Origin: Limonium bicolor
Taxonomy: Eukaryota > Streptophyta > Magnoliopsida > Caryophyllales > Plumbaginaceae
DNA: 64,000 bases
Assembly (NCBI GenBank): GCA_023374045.1
Contig: CM041776.1
Span: 346,455,636-346,519,635, forward strand
Direction: 5' to 3'
The notes beneath the pieces were generated by a model, which ran no database searches, was not told where the DNA came from, and saw only the letters and a list, made by a program, of their open reading frames with translations. Made by a program: the position numbers and the translations under genes. Below are positions 1 through 12,213 of this stretch, in pieces. Every line of letters begins with the position of its first letter. The first letter of the stretch is position 1.

Positions 1-906
1 TACCCCATTATTAATTTCTTTTATTTTTTAATTGGGTAGAACACTAATTTAGTGGAGTAGTTAGTTTGTTAGCTTATTTTCCTCTGCACATTTAGTTTCC
101 TAATAAGAAATATTAAAGCAGCTTTCCTTCTCCTATATAAACTAGTTTGCACTTACTTCTTCTTCCACCTTCTTTCCACTAATTTATAGTGGAATAGTTA
201 GTTTGTTAGCTTACTTTCCTCTATAAATTTAGTTTCCTAATAGCTTATTTTCCTCCATAGATTTAGTTTCCTAATAAGAAGTATAAAAGCACCTCTTCTA
301 ACCTCGAATTATGTCTCCTTACAGCTTTCCTTCATTCTTTCTTTAATTTTTTATTGGGTAGAAAACGATTTTTCTATGGTAAAACATTTTTCTTCCCCTA
401 GCGCATGTATATTCTCATACCTACTCTACTATTATTTATTTCCCTCATTACTACCTCTCCTATTCAAAATATATAGAGATAAATCATCCCCTTTAAGACC
501 GATCAAGTTTAATACTGTATATTTATTTCGTTATTAGTTTCATTTCTTTGGGTGGTTGTTAGGATATTTATACAGATATCATCTTTAATAGTTGTTGAAT
601 ATCTTTATTATTTATTTTTATAATGATATTTATTGGTTAACTAGATATGATAGAGAAGATTTCAATTGATGATCATATATTTATCTATTTACATTAATTA
701 GGTAGATTTGTTGAATAATTTACCTATTTATATTAATTAGGTAGATTTGTCAGTTGACTAGATAGACTTTTAATATTATATATGGAATATGTGACCAGAA
801 AGAACAAGTTATTCTTTTCTAATCCATTCACTATCTATCCAATGTGCAAGTCTTCTCCTCCTCACCCCTCCCTCTTGCACTCATCTCCAGTTTCCAATAC
901 TTAGAA
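1..906. other. AT-rich intergenic DNA with internal duplications
   Basis: No gene is seen. The first 340 bases hold an imperfect direct duplication: a block around 48-120 containing TTAGTTTGTTAGCTTA and TTTAGTTTCCTAATAAGAA recurs at about 178-290, the second time with an extra internal repeat of its 3' half. A second short duplication with core ATTAATTAGGTAGATTTGT lies at 690-760. The stretch probably contains the promoter of the downstream F-box gene, but I cannot define a TATA box with confidence. Confidence 0.5.
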
Positions 907-1981
907 ATGAAACGAGTTACATGCTCGGTCCATATTCCGGAAGAGTTATGGTTTGAAATTCTTACATACCTTCCCGTGAAATCCGTCATTCGTTTCAGAA
1001 GCGTCTCTAAGACATGGAAATCCATGATCGCAGACTCGAAGTTTGCCATTCTCACCTTGAAAGCTGTCCCAACAACCGATTAGATTCCCACGTCTTGTTC
1101 AGTAGTGGATATTGGTGGACCCTTCACCACTGCCACTTCCAGAAAAGCTCAAAAGCCCATAAGTTTCCAGATTCTGGTGGTGAATGGAGAGTGCGTGACT
1201 CAATTAACGGACTTGTACTTTTAAAAAAGGGTTATCGGTATCACCGGGGAAGTGAACATTATGTCATGCTTTGGAACCCTTCAATTCGAAGATATGAATA
1301 TCTCCCTCCTCCTCCATCACAAGATTATGATAGAGACTTCAGGTGCGATTTGATCCTAGGATTTGATCCACTCTGTAAGGACTACAAAGTGGTTATTGAC
1401 ATTAAACACCCGCGTCATCGAAATACACCTTTTATTGAAATTTTCTCTATCAGAACCCGTATTGGCGCATGGTAGATGTTGGAGCAGCCCTTTGTATGGA
1501 TATTCATAATGATGAGAGGGTATCCTGTGGAAGCTGTAAATGTTGGATTGGAAGACGTGTGGAAAATTTTGTATTGAATTCCTTCTTGGTTTCTTTCAAT
1601 TTCAGTTGTGAGAAGTTTTCATATATCTCGATACCTGATTGGATAATATATGATGTAGCAACAATTGTTCCAATTGTTCTGAGTGGTGGTGCTTGGAAAG
1701 GACTACTGGCATTGTTTCTTGACGGATCGATCTGGGTGTTAAGATGGAGTTGTCTAGGAAATGATGACTCGACTTGGCGAAAATTTTATAAGATAAACTT
1801 GGCTATAGACGAGCCATGGACTTGGTATATTAAGGATAATACTTTATGGGTATGGATTGACCAAACGGTAACACTTTTTAGTCTTACGAGTAGGATTCAA
1901 ACCACTTGGTTTGTTGAATCTTACTGCTATAAAAGTGATTATGTCGACTCGTACGTCGAGAGTTTGGTATTGTTGCAGTGA
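907..1981 (+). pseudogene. F-box/FBA-type protein gene, broken by two frameshifts
   Basis: This would be a substrate adaptor of an SCF ubiquitin ligase. From the ATG at 907 the first 45 or so residues form an F-box (IPEELWFEILTYLPVKSVIR, then FRSVSKTWKSMI). Near 1045-1055 the conserved sequence moves to the +3 frame, which holds the central region (SINGLVLL, LWNPSIRRYEYLPPPP, LILGFDPLCKDYKVV) up to a stop at 1473. The C-terminal FBA half (EKFSYISIPDW, WKGLLALFLDGSIWVL, DNTLWVWIDQ) continues in the +2 frame and stops at 1979-1981. About 355 residues would fit an At3g23880-like F-box protein if the frames were continuous. Conservation on both sides of each break shows that the three pieces were one gene. 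Either this is a young pseudogene or the assembly carries two indels. The ATG at 907 is chosen because it lies just upstream of the F-box. Confidence 0.8.
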
Positions 1982-2600
1982 GGATGGAATGGATGGTACG
2001 AGTCTTTTATCTTAAACATTATGTTTGAATTTTCCACCTCAAAAAAAAAAAACATTTTGTTTGAATTCATTTATATTTTAATTATAGTTGTCCACTGTGT
2101 AGACTAGACTGCTCTCGAATGGAAATAATTATTTTGATTGAGACGCAATCCAATGTCTGTAAGTATTTTCCAAGGGCTAACAAGGACACGGTAACTGTGA
2201 TTGAAGGGGAAGCTTGCTATTGATGTTCTAGAAAAAGACCATTTTGGTGGTGATGGTGCAACAATTACAGAATTAATATTCCTACGCGACTCACACATTT
2301 CTAGATGTTGAATATACAAGATGTATCTCTTTTTAATTTTTATTTTTAAATGAAAATATACAATCGTCAATTTACCGCCCTACATCAGACCTATATACTA
2401 GGGTAGAGAATAATTAAGAAATGCCTATTCAACTTTCTTTGCTCAATTACCAAACAGGTCTGATTCAACCCATCGTATACTCACTATTGGAAAGACTATC
2501 TACTCCTATAAGCATACTCAGTCCATAACTATATTGTATTCGTATACTCAGTTATAATAAATATTGTAAAATTATCCGAGCATACTAATGTCTTGTATAC
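1982..2600. other. Intergenic, nothing recognised
   Basis: This stretch downstream of the F-box gene has a short A-run at 2041-2052. Open frames here are short and show no family motif. Confidence 0.4.
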
Positions 2601-3540
2601 ATAATGAAGTACAAACGTTTACCAATTGTCGAAGAGGATGTCAATTTAGTAATGTTGCAGCTACCAATTGGGATGATGCTATTGGTTCTATTTTTCCGGT
2701 GGGAGAGATATAATTTCTGATTTGGCTGCAGTTGAAGATGTTGTAGATACTTTGAGAAGTTTGTTTGCGGAGCTGGAGTATCCTCCTGGATTCAAAGTTC
2801 AAACCCCTATCTTTGAAGAATCCATCAAGGCAGGCTATAGAGAAAGCTCAAGTTCATGAAGAAGCGAGACAAACTCATACGAACTCTTCTGGTTGCCAAA
2901 AAGCTTGGTTGTGAAATCTTAGATGAAAGGAGAGAGCTTTAGATAACCTCAGAGATTTTATTTTAGGGCCTCGAAAGAGTACTATGCAGGATCAAATTGC
3001 AGGCTCAGAAGGAGCTAAGGGTGGCCTTGAGTGAGTATTTCCCACACTAAAGCTAAGCCTAAGAAGAAGACTACTTGTAGCAAGAAACCACCTTTGAAAA
3101 GCGGCTCGGATGCACCATCCCTAACGAGAAGCTTGCCCTTTTCCAATTATGAAGAGATCATTCGAAAGCAGAAGCGAGCACTCGCCAGAGTCGCATCGAG
3201 AGTGAAGAGTCTAGAGAGGAGTCTGATAGCGGCTCTAGAAGTACCACCCATCAAGAAAAGGGTAAGAGTTCGTGGGGTTGGACCCCTAGGTTTAGCAAGT
3301 TCTCGCGATTAGCAAGGCGGCTATGCGGGGCAAGAAGAAAGCTAAGTAGATTAGGAGTCCCTCCTAGATTGTATTATTAGTAGGGCTAGGGCAAGGTTTT
3401 TTTTCAGTATCGTGTTTTTCTTTTACTATGTTTATGTTCTTTGTTTTGGTTACGCTAGAAGATACTTAAGCGGGAAAGGCATTCATGCCTCAGTACTGCT
3501 ATGTAAGCTGGGCAACCAGCCATTATCAAAAAAAAAAAAA
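2600..3540 (+). repeat. Degenerate coding-like block ending in poly(A), probable retroelement remnant
   Basis: The block contains short coding-like patches in different frames. One is a lysine-rich stretch at 3031-3312 (AKPKKKTTCSKKPP, then IIRKQKRALARVASRVKSLE). They are separated by stops. The block ends in an uninterrupted A-run at 3528-3540, preceded by GGCAACCAGCCATTATC, which resembles the 3' end of a plant LINE or a processed copy. I do not recognise the protein. The call rests on the terminal poly(A) and the decayed coding patches. Confidence 0.35.
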
Positions 3541-3606
3541 GAGTTATTATCAAATTTGCAACCTAAAATGTAAGGGAAAGTGTAGGGGCAAATAGTATTG
3601 TCACTT

Positions 3607-4450
3607 CAGGGGCGGAGCCAGAATTTCGAATTTGGGGGGGGCGAAGATTTTTTTTCCGCAACATATTGTATACTTGATTATATATTGAGCATGCAATATC
3701 GTGTGTTATAGTATCGACAACAAAAAAAACAACACATAATATGTATCTATTATACGACAACCTTTAAACAAAAGATAACTAAGAATAATTTCTTATTCCT
3801 AATGAAAATATTCTTACTACATAATAAAAAAATCAAGCAGCTGAAAGTTATTTCAAGATAGTTGTCTTCGGAAGGTATTGCAATCGAATTGAATTTGAAC
3901 ATGATAAAAAAGAAGTTTTCGGGAAGCTTGTGTCAATTTGAGAGGAAACTCACGCACCTCTTTCTTTAACGTTAATATTGTTTTAGAACACTTTGCTCCT
4001 CTCCTCTCTTTCATCATCATAAATCAAATTATCTTATTGATTTAATTCTTGTAGTTTCATTTTGTCAATTTGGTTTATTGAACTTTAGGAAACTAAATAG
4101 AAGAAATCTAAAACTTAATTTTAATATAAAAATTTTCAATTATCAATTAACCGACGCTTAGACTTGGTTAATCGAAACTGATTCCTCAATTGGTGTTTTT
4201 GTTTTTAATCTTGATATGTTAGTTTAAGTGTTATACGCTATAGAAAAAAGAATCTTTTTTTGTTACTCCCCACCTTCCAATCCACTCCACATTAATCTCT
4301 ACATAAAATACAAAAAGAGAAAAACATTATATGCGGTTAGAAGATTTATATATTGGGGGGCCGCCATAAAAACTAATATATATTTCTGTTGATTTTTTAT
4401 TTTATTGGGGGGCTAAACACCCTCCCTTCCCTCCCCCCTCTCACCTCATA
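3607..4450. mobile_element. hAT-type terminus (CAGGGGCGGAGCC), partial or decayed element
   Basis: CAGGGGCGGAGCCAG at 3607, followed by a G-run, matches the terminal inverted repeat of Tip100-like hAT elements and resembles the intact copy at 57990. G-runs followed by CCGCC or CTAAAC occur at about 4353 and 4405, but I found no matching CTCCGCCACTG-type right end and no second copy of the 8 bases before 3607. The right limit is approximate. Confidence 0.4.
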
Positions 4451-6450
4451 ATTGTTTCCTTTTTGTTTGTATGTTGGTGGGTAGTAACGGGAGTAGGTAA
4501 GTTTGTGTAAGGATGCTGCTTAGTGGCTTTATGCCACTAATAATATAAAAAAAACATATTCTCACCTTGTTTATTATCGATTAGATGTTTTAACATTATG
4601 ACTTTTTAAATTCTTATAAAAAGATGACTCGTTTGTTATATGTCTAGTGAAAATAAAAAAAATATCAACTTAGTACTTGTTGTTTACTCAAACACAATAG
4701 TGTTGTATTGTAATATACTACTATGTCGTTCAACTACCATGCTGTACTCTGTGATATTGAATAATGATTTAACAATTAAACATGTAACAAAAACATAAAA
4801 ATACTAATTATGTATATGAGAAGAGTAAAAGACATTCCATCGAAAGCATTCAGTGGGGATGCTATTCATTAACTTTGGCTTATTAAAAGAAATAGACTTC
4901 AAATATGCACTTACGACTCAATTTACACATCTTAGCGTTTCCATCACGAAAGACATTCGAATATACGACTTCCTCTTCTCGTTTTTTTCTTTTCTTTTTT
5001 CACTGATAACATATCATCATCATTCTTGTCTTATTTGTTAGATTGACGCGGTTTGTCCTGTTGCGTTAATTGTTATGCTTATTCACACTGTGAGAGTATT
5101 TTTAGAGTAAGTAGATAGATGGAAAAAGGTAACTACAAGTGTATAAATTTAGTGAAAATTTCAGTTTCATTACTTATCAGTTAGTTTATGTTGATAACAT
5201 ATATCAATTCTAATAAGTAATTCATTAAAGAAATAAAGAAAGCGATTGAACATTTGAGGCGTTTCTCACTTATTTTTCCAGGCTTTTTTTTTTCAAGCCG
5301 GCAGCTCTACTATATATAGATTCACTATATCTCTTCAGACAAAAAAAGATAATCAAGGGATTTTTTTACCGCACCAACTGCATGACTTAGTTTGTTTCCC
5401 CAACTTTTATGAGACGTGGGATCGTATTATCTTTCAAAACGGTAGGTGGGGGAGTTAGTAACATGTATAGACTATAGAGCATGAATGTATGGTTGTGAGG
5501 CCAATGACGCGATTCACGTGTTTTTTTTTTTTGTTTGTTCGAATATGTTAAGTATGTACAATTGTGGTTGTGGGTGGATTGTTTTTCAAACAGCCTTTGA
5601 ATTTAAGGCATTAGACATACTCACTGGGCTCCCAAACAATGTATTGGGTCTTCCATCTTGGCAAATTTAATGTTCGAGCAAGAAACTAGAGTAGTTATCT
5701 TGTACTGTTCAACTGGATGCATGGTATATATGTATTATGATTGGTGAAATAATCAAACCTCTTGATTGGAGATCAATGTCGGTGCAACAATTATATATGT
5801 GTGAACTTGTTTTCGTCTGTATTAGGTAGAGCATACAAATGAAATAGTGCTACTTCTTGATCAAATCAAATACACACGGACAAAGAAAAAAGGACATTTA
5901 ATATTGATAATTGTAATTTACTGTGAAAAGAAGCATAATATATCTCTAAAAGTAGATGATAATTTTCATTTTCAAAATGTCCGAATATCGGGAATTTATA
6001 TATATTATTAGTCTTACACGATGATTGATGGTATATATAGGAACTGCAAGTGCAAACTCCCCTCCCCATGATGTTCTAATTAACAATAGCTGGCCTGGCT
6101 GGGTAAAGTCCTTTAAGGTACGTACATCTCTATAGTTAATTGAATTGGCATAGTAAATGCGTTACACGTGAAATGTTTGCCGAAGTTCGTGAATGTATAT
6201 GGCGGAGGAGGATAATTAGGCAATAGGTAGGCTGATTGGCTGAAGCATACATAAATTTGATGGTCTATTTTTTTGAAACAATCAATGTTGTCAATTTTGA
6301 TAGGATCACTACATATGATATGACGAGATTTTAGATCGATTTGGATTAATTGCCTCACCTAACGGACACGGAGATGCATGGCATGGGTGGGTCAGTAAGA
6401 ACAAGTAACCATGTGGTTAGTAATACTGGCTAGTCCTACCAACAACTACC
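4451..6450. other. AT-rich intergenic DNA, nothing recognised
   Basis: The stretch is AT-rich with scattered T- and A-runs. Open frames are short and have no homology that I can see. No RNA gene was recognised. Confidence 0.4.
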
Positions 6451-6452
6451 TA

Positions 6453-6684
6453 CCTCCGTCCCACTTTGACCTTCTTGTTTGCTTTTTGACACGTTTTTCT
6501 ACTTTAATATTAAACATATAAGATAAAATAATTTTATAAAACAAATTTATGCAACATATAGTTTTTCATATAAGGATTCCATTACAAAACTTAAATTTGT
6601 AAAATTATGTCATCTTATATGTTAAATATTGAAGTCAAACGACATATCCAATAAAAACAAGAAGTCAAACAGGGACGGAGGGAG
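6453..6684. mobile_element. Stowaway-type MITE (Tc1/mariner), 232 bp
   Basis: The left end CCTCCGTCCC and the right end GGGACGGAGGGAG are inverted repeats, flanked on both sides by the TA dinucleotide (6451-6452 and 6685-6686), as expected for Stowaway. The interior, with AATATTAAACATATAAGATA near the left and its near-complement ATCTTATATGTTAAATATT near the right, allows a long hairpin. The same interior recurs at 13613-13970. Confidence 0.85.
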
Positions 6685-6686
6685 TA

Positions 6687-8378
6687 TAAAATAGTATAAG
6701 ACGCACATATATAATACTCACGTTTCTGAAAGACAAATTTGGCCTCATTTGGGACAAGTTTCTTACTATAATAGTAGTAGATATATAACTAACTAAGTCT
6801 GTAAATGTTTTGTCACAATAAGTCGTTGATAGTGTATAATATGATTAATGGCTGCTCGCTCTTCCAAAAAATCATAGGTAACATCAACATCAGTAAGTTA
6901 ACAATTAATGTACAAGTTAATGAACATATATGTGCACCGATTATGCATGGAACAGATCAGCGGGCGTTAAGGTTCGAGGACAAAGTGGAAGTGAATCATG
7001 TAGTGACTGCATGTATTAGGTAGAGCATAGTGGCATGATTTTAGATTTCGAATCTGGAAAACTGTAGTGACTGCATTAATTATTACTTTGATCGATGTTG
7101 TTAGAAGGTAAACTCCATGATAAGATGAGCTATTACTAAAATCATTTTCTCACAATTTGGTAAAATCTTAATGGAGTGGGTTTACTTTGCCACAGCGGAG
7201 AGTCGAGAAATTAAGAGCGCCGAATTAAATGTCAAAGGCTGCTGCTTATAGATACAGCTGTCTGTAAAAGTGATTTAAGGTCATGTGGGGGCGGGATATA
7301 TCAACAAAACAATCTTTATTTCTCTAGGGATTCATACTGATACAATACAATACGCACAGAGAGTCACACAGGAACCTCACCTCACACCTCACGGATGCAA
7401 AAGGATACAAAGCAACAACAACAACAACAAAAATTGAGGCCAGAAAAGCGCGATGGATTGAGTCATTGAGATGGGAACTAACGAACGAAAGAGACGTTTC
7501 AATTGAAAAACATCTCAATCTTCATCCATATTTGATTTCTTCAACTGATGTTTCTTCTGTTTACCACAACACAATAATGACGAAACAAAAGGAGACGAGA
7601 CGTTTCTGAGGAACAACAAGAAGAAGACTGTTCTTCTTTTTCACTAGTATTTGTGTTCTTCTGTTGTATTCTGCTGATCAGAAGAGCTCTGTCCTCTGTT
7701 TTCTTCGCCACCCTCCACCTCCAGCCGGTAAACTATCATCTTCTGTTCAAAATTTTAAATTCTGGGTCGCTCGTTATTCCGTCCCTGTCTCTTTTTATCT
7801 CCCTTTCTATTAGTATGAATTATCAATCCGTTAAGAAAAGGTCTAGACTCTTCTTTTTCTCGGACGTGTTTACCCCTCCGCCTTTTGAATTCAAATTTCG
7901 AAAGGTGAGAAACAATTAAACCAAACACACTCAGATCAGACCCAACAAAGAAACACGCACATTGATATATTAGTAAAAAAAACACACACACGCACTTACT
8001 TGGGGTATTCACACCATTTTCGGCCGATTTTCGGCCCTGAAATTAATGCACCCTTTTATTTTTATTTGAGAAAAAAAGGCTCCATTTTACTAGTGTTCAT
8101 CTCTACCCTACCACTTCGCTCTCTCCCAACTATTGCTGCCTCATTTCGCTATATCCGATTTACTTACTATCCTCCTCAAAACTCTCTCCATATAATTCCT
8201 CTTACCTCACAAACGTACACACTTCATTCTGCACTCCAGATATGAAATTCGCACCTCCGATTCTTTTTATCCATTAGCTTCTTCATCTTCTTATGTTCTA
8301 AATAGTTAATGCTGTATATCTGATCAGGCACTGCAACTCTGAGGAGTAGTGAAGGGCCGGCCCAAAATAATATATACT
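6687..8378. promoter_or_regulatory. Upstream region and probable 5' leader of the receptor-like kinase gene
   Basis: No separate gene is supported. The last 700 bases become CT-rich (7640-7860, 8090-8250), as in a plant promoter or leader. A 5'-UTR intron is possible, for example donor GTAAAC near 7728 and acceptor CAG near 8328, but this is a guess from splice-like sequences only. Confidence 0.35.
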
Positions 8379-10734
8379 ATGGATACCAACAGAAATCAGC
8401 AGCTTCTACTGCCACTAGTAGTTGGTTGTTCATTGGCTGCTCTGATCATCATATTACTATCTTGGTTAGTCCTATGGATTTACCACAGGAAGAAGAGGGA
8501 AACGTCAACAGGATCCAAACATATAAACACTCTGAAGAAGTCAGGTAGGTATTATTATTATTGGTATTAATTCACTTCGTTTTGGTTGATACAAAACAAT
8601 ATCAGTAGTTCATTTTTTTGTGTTTAAACCTCACATTTCTCGCTGAAATTTGGAACTAAAAAAAAAAATTGAAGTTGCTGCCGCTGGATGTATTGATTAT
8701 AAGCTGCTTGAGGCCGCCACTGGGAGTTTCCAGGAGACCAACAAGTTGAGTGAGAGTGGATTTGGATCATGTTGCGTGTACAGAGCTCAGCTCGGTGAGA
8801 ATTCGTATGCCGCGGTGAAGAAACTCGAAACTGTAGGCGGTGAGGAAGTTGAGAGAGAGTTCAAGGTATAACTTAACTAAATCCATCATCGCTGGCTCTT
8901 GTTCAGTTGTGATGAGAGCTTAGGATTATTCGATAAGATCATCAACAGAATAAGGTCTTGTATTTAATCTTGAATCAACTTGCAGAATGAAGTGGATTTG
9001 TTGAGTAGAATTCAACATTCTAATATCATAACACTTGTCGGTCACTGTATCCACGGGGACACTAGATTTGTCGTCTACGAGATGATGGAAAATGGATCTC
9101 TTGAAACTCAATTGCACGGTAGGTAGTATTACTCCATATCCAAACTTTGGTTACTAACTAGTTACTACAGCTAGTACTACTATCGTTCAAAAACAGAAAC
9201 AACAGGCTCTTTTTTTGCATATAAATTTGTCTGTTCAATTTTTTGGTCAGGACAATCTCGTGGATCAGCTTTGACATGGCACATCAGGATGAAGATTGCC
9301 CTTGACATAGCAAGGTCAGTTCCTATTATACCCCCAAACAGATCTCTCTACTGTATTAAAATGATTCATTGGTCACATTTTTATGTTTATCTTGATTTAT
9401 ATTTTAACCAGAGGTTTAGAGTACCTCCACGAGCATTGCAATCCACCGGTGATTCACAGAGATCTGAAATCATCCAACATCCTCCTTGATTCCAACTTCA
9501 ATGCGAAGGTATGGTGCGCTGCTGCTGCTACTGCCAATAAAAGTCAACTTCCCAAAAGATACTCTATCTATCATTACTTTAGAGTATCAATGATATGAAA
9601 TGATGAAGTTACCACAACTAGCTTTTTGTTGTTTAATACTATTTTTTTTTCTTCTCTACTACTACTACTACAGCTTTCAGACTTTGGTCTAGCTTGGGTT
9701 GGTGGTGGATCTTCTCATAGTAACAAGAACAGCATTAAATTATCAGGCGCATTCGGCTATGTGGCCCCTGAGTTCCTTTTGGATGGTATTGCTACATGTC
9801 TACTTTCTTCTATACTATTCTTAATTCACACAATTAGTGTTGATCATGCATTATGATGTTTCAGTTGTGCCCCACATCCAATCATTTCACAAAAATACGC
9901 AGAATATGTTTAGGTTAGCTTGGTTGCTACTTAAATAGTATTAGATATGATAGTGTTTGTCTAGAGTAGGTAAGATGTGCAGGATGAATATAATAGAATT
10001 ATAAACCATGGGGTGTTTCTTTCGGATAATTAGGAAATGTTTTAAGTTGTTTGTCTAGGTATTTTTAGTTCTTTTGTTTGTTTCCCTGGTTTAGGGTCAA
10101 GGAATAATTATAACTTTGATGGTGGACAGGTAAATTGACGGATAAAAGTGATGTGTATGCATTTGGCGTGGTACTTCTGGAGCTTTTGTTGGGGAGAAAG
10201 CCAGTTGAGAAATTATCACCATCCCAGTGCCAATCTATCGTCACATGGGTAATGTTTGTTTAATGTTAACACCTCTTCCCCTATCCATCCTCAAAAGCAT
10301 GAGCATGACATGACTAACTCTCGTTCTCAATAAAATTCAGGCAATGCCACAACTCACAGATCGAACCAAGCTTCCACAAATTGTAGATCCAGCTATTCAA
10401 GCCACAATGGATCACAAGCATTTGTATCAGGTTACGTAACTAACCCCCCTTTTGTTATACGTATCATACTACAATCCTTTTGGTCTTGCTACATTTTGCC
10501 ACCGCACAAACTTAGATAGTTCAAGATATACAAGACTGCTTACCTCCATTTGTTTACAATATTATTGGACAGGTTGCTGCCGTAGCAGTGCTATGCGTTC
10601 AGCCAGAGCCGAGTTATCGTCCATTGATAACCGATGTTTTGCATTCTCTAGTACCACTAGTTCCTGCGGAATTAGGAGGCACCCTGAGAGTTACGATGAC
10701 AACTATAGCATCTACTCTCAACTTGGATGATTGA
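8379..10734 (+). CDS. Receptor-like protein kinase, At1g80640/At5g11020 type, nine exons
   Basis: Exons: 8379-8544, 8675-8865, 8986-9118, 9251-9314, 9412-9508, 9674-9785, 10130-10248, 10341-10430 and 10573-10734. All have GT-AG junctions in matching phase and give 377 residues. A short N-terminus is followed by one membrane segment (about 9-34, then HRKKR), so the kinase should be cytoplasmic at the plasma membrane. Visible kinase features: AVKK with Lys104, alpha-C Glu121, HRDLKSSN with Asp202, DFG at 220-222, APE at 248-250, and the subfamily-typical C-terminus ([17 protein letters not shown]). The glycine loop is unusual: the usual GQGGFGCVY reads [11 protein letters not shown], losing the first two glycines and gaining two residues. 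Relatives usually have a longer extracellular part with a signal peptide. Here I see only the ATG at 8379, so an upstream exon could be missing. The gene is convergent with eL39. Confidence 0.9.
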
Positions 10735-11773
10735 CAAATACTACATCAGATTTGATCTCGTTCTTCTTCATCTTCAGCCGCCGCTTATCTCTTATTGTAT
10801 ACTAACCTGATGTAAATTGAGTGAAGAAACGAGTGATAATTCATTCGTCGTTCACACAACGAACGTCTCTGGGATATTTTTGGTCTTGTATATGGAACTT
10901 CTTCACGGTGTTAGACATTAACGACAAACCATAGTTCGATTTAAATAGCAGGATCGGGGACAGACGAGTGTGATGTCATCAATATTCAGCAATGTTCTGT
11001 TGGCAATTGAAGACTATATAATGGAGCTCAGAAAAATGGTGACAATGTATCAACTTCAAGCCCAGAAATAAACTAACCTAACACATATCTTCCCCTAGCA
11101 CAAAGATCAGTAAACATCAAAGAATTCAGGCAAAAAGATTCTGCTCCAATGCAGTTCCACCTCCTACTATAACCAAGAAAACTCCCAATCACCCACCCCA
11201 AGTAAAACCAGTCATACATATTATAGATGGGTCAGATTTCAGTCTACATCTTCCAAAACAAACTGGCTAAACTACCAACAGAAGTTCACCAGAATTTGCA
11301 ATTTCAGAAATACAGGTGATAGCAGGCAAACTACAGCTCGGAAAGAATTCTCTGGTCACAGCGGTTATGCATAAGCAAATTCCCGACCAAACAATAAACA
11401 AACTAAGACAGCTGCAATAGCTGGCAAAACAACGTATTCCTTCGCCGTGAAGAACTTTGAATCAAATCGATTACCAAAATATGAGAAGCAACAAAAAGAT
11501 AGCATAACCGAGAGAATTCAACTGACCAGAAAAACTATACCTAATGGAACAAAATTTAATAACAGGTCACACAAATTCAAAGCAAGCAACAACCAAATAA
11601 GATTTCAACTGAATCTCTCAAAAATAATCCATAACTTACGATAGCTAAGTTTACAATATTCCCAATCGAACAGCAGTCGCTTGAGGTTCAAGTAATAATC
11701 TAGCTCTTACATAAAAACCGAAAACAAAAAGCATTTCTAACAAAAAGGGAAGAGGTCCCCCGCAAGCAACATC
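10735..11773. other. Convergent intergenic region: 3' UTRs of kinase and eL39
   Basis: No coding sequence is supported. The part before about 10960 is probably kinase 3' UTR. The A/C-rich part near 11640-11773 is probably 3' UTR of the minus-strand eL39 gene. The middle has no recognisable feature. Confidence 0.4.
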
Positions 11774-12213
11774 TTAGAACCCAAGCTTGGTGCGACGCCA
11801 GTGCCTGCGCTTAGCATTGTACCTGAAAAAAAAAAAAACGAAGTGTACAATAGGTTCAAGAATTCCAGAATCTATACTACCAACACTCAATCACCAACAG
11901 TAACGACATAGTAATACTAAACATCTAACAGCGCAGTAAATAACGGGTATTAGGAAGTACGATACCTGATTGTGTTGCCAGTTCTCATGCGAATCCAGTA
12001 AGGTATGGGGCGGTTTTGCCTCATCTTCTTCGCCAATTTCTTCTTGATCATGAAGGTCTTGTGGGACGGCTGCAAAGAAAATAAAAAACAACAAAAATAA
12101 AAAACGAAGTTAGTTAGGTACTGATGAACTCGGGGCCGATGTAGGACGGCGAAAGGAAAGAAAGAGAGAAAGTGTGTGTGATCAGAAGGGGAAGAGGAAG
12201 GAGATCATACCAT
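11774..12213 (-). CDS. Large-subunit ribosomal protein eL39
   Basis: Three coding exons on the minus strand: 12211-12213 (the ATG alone), 11966-12069 and 11774-11822, with consensus splice sites (ATG followed by gtatga; ctttgcag; cag|gtatcg; ttttcag). The product has 51 residues, exactly the eukaryotic eL39 length. It starts [19 protein letters not shown] after the Met, continues [19 protein letters not shown] and ends [12 protein letters not shown]. It is a small basic protein of the 60S subunit lining the peptide exit tunnel. The first coding exon consists of the start codon only, so ORF callers miss the gene. The region around 12214-12310 is the likely leader. The coding sequence looks intact. 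Confidence 0.95.

Noticed and set aside
7653..7919. Possible signal-peptide exon of the kinase
   Set aside because: It is hydrophobic-coding but has no in-frame ATG and its splice into exon 1 is speculative.
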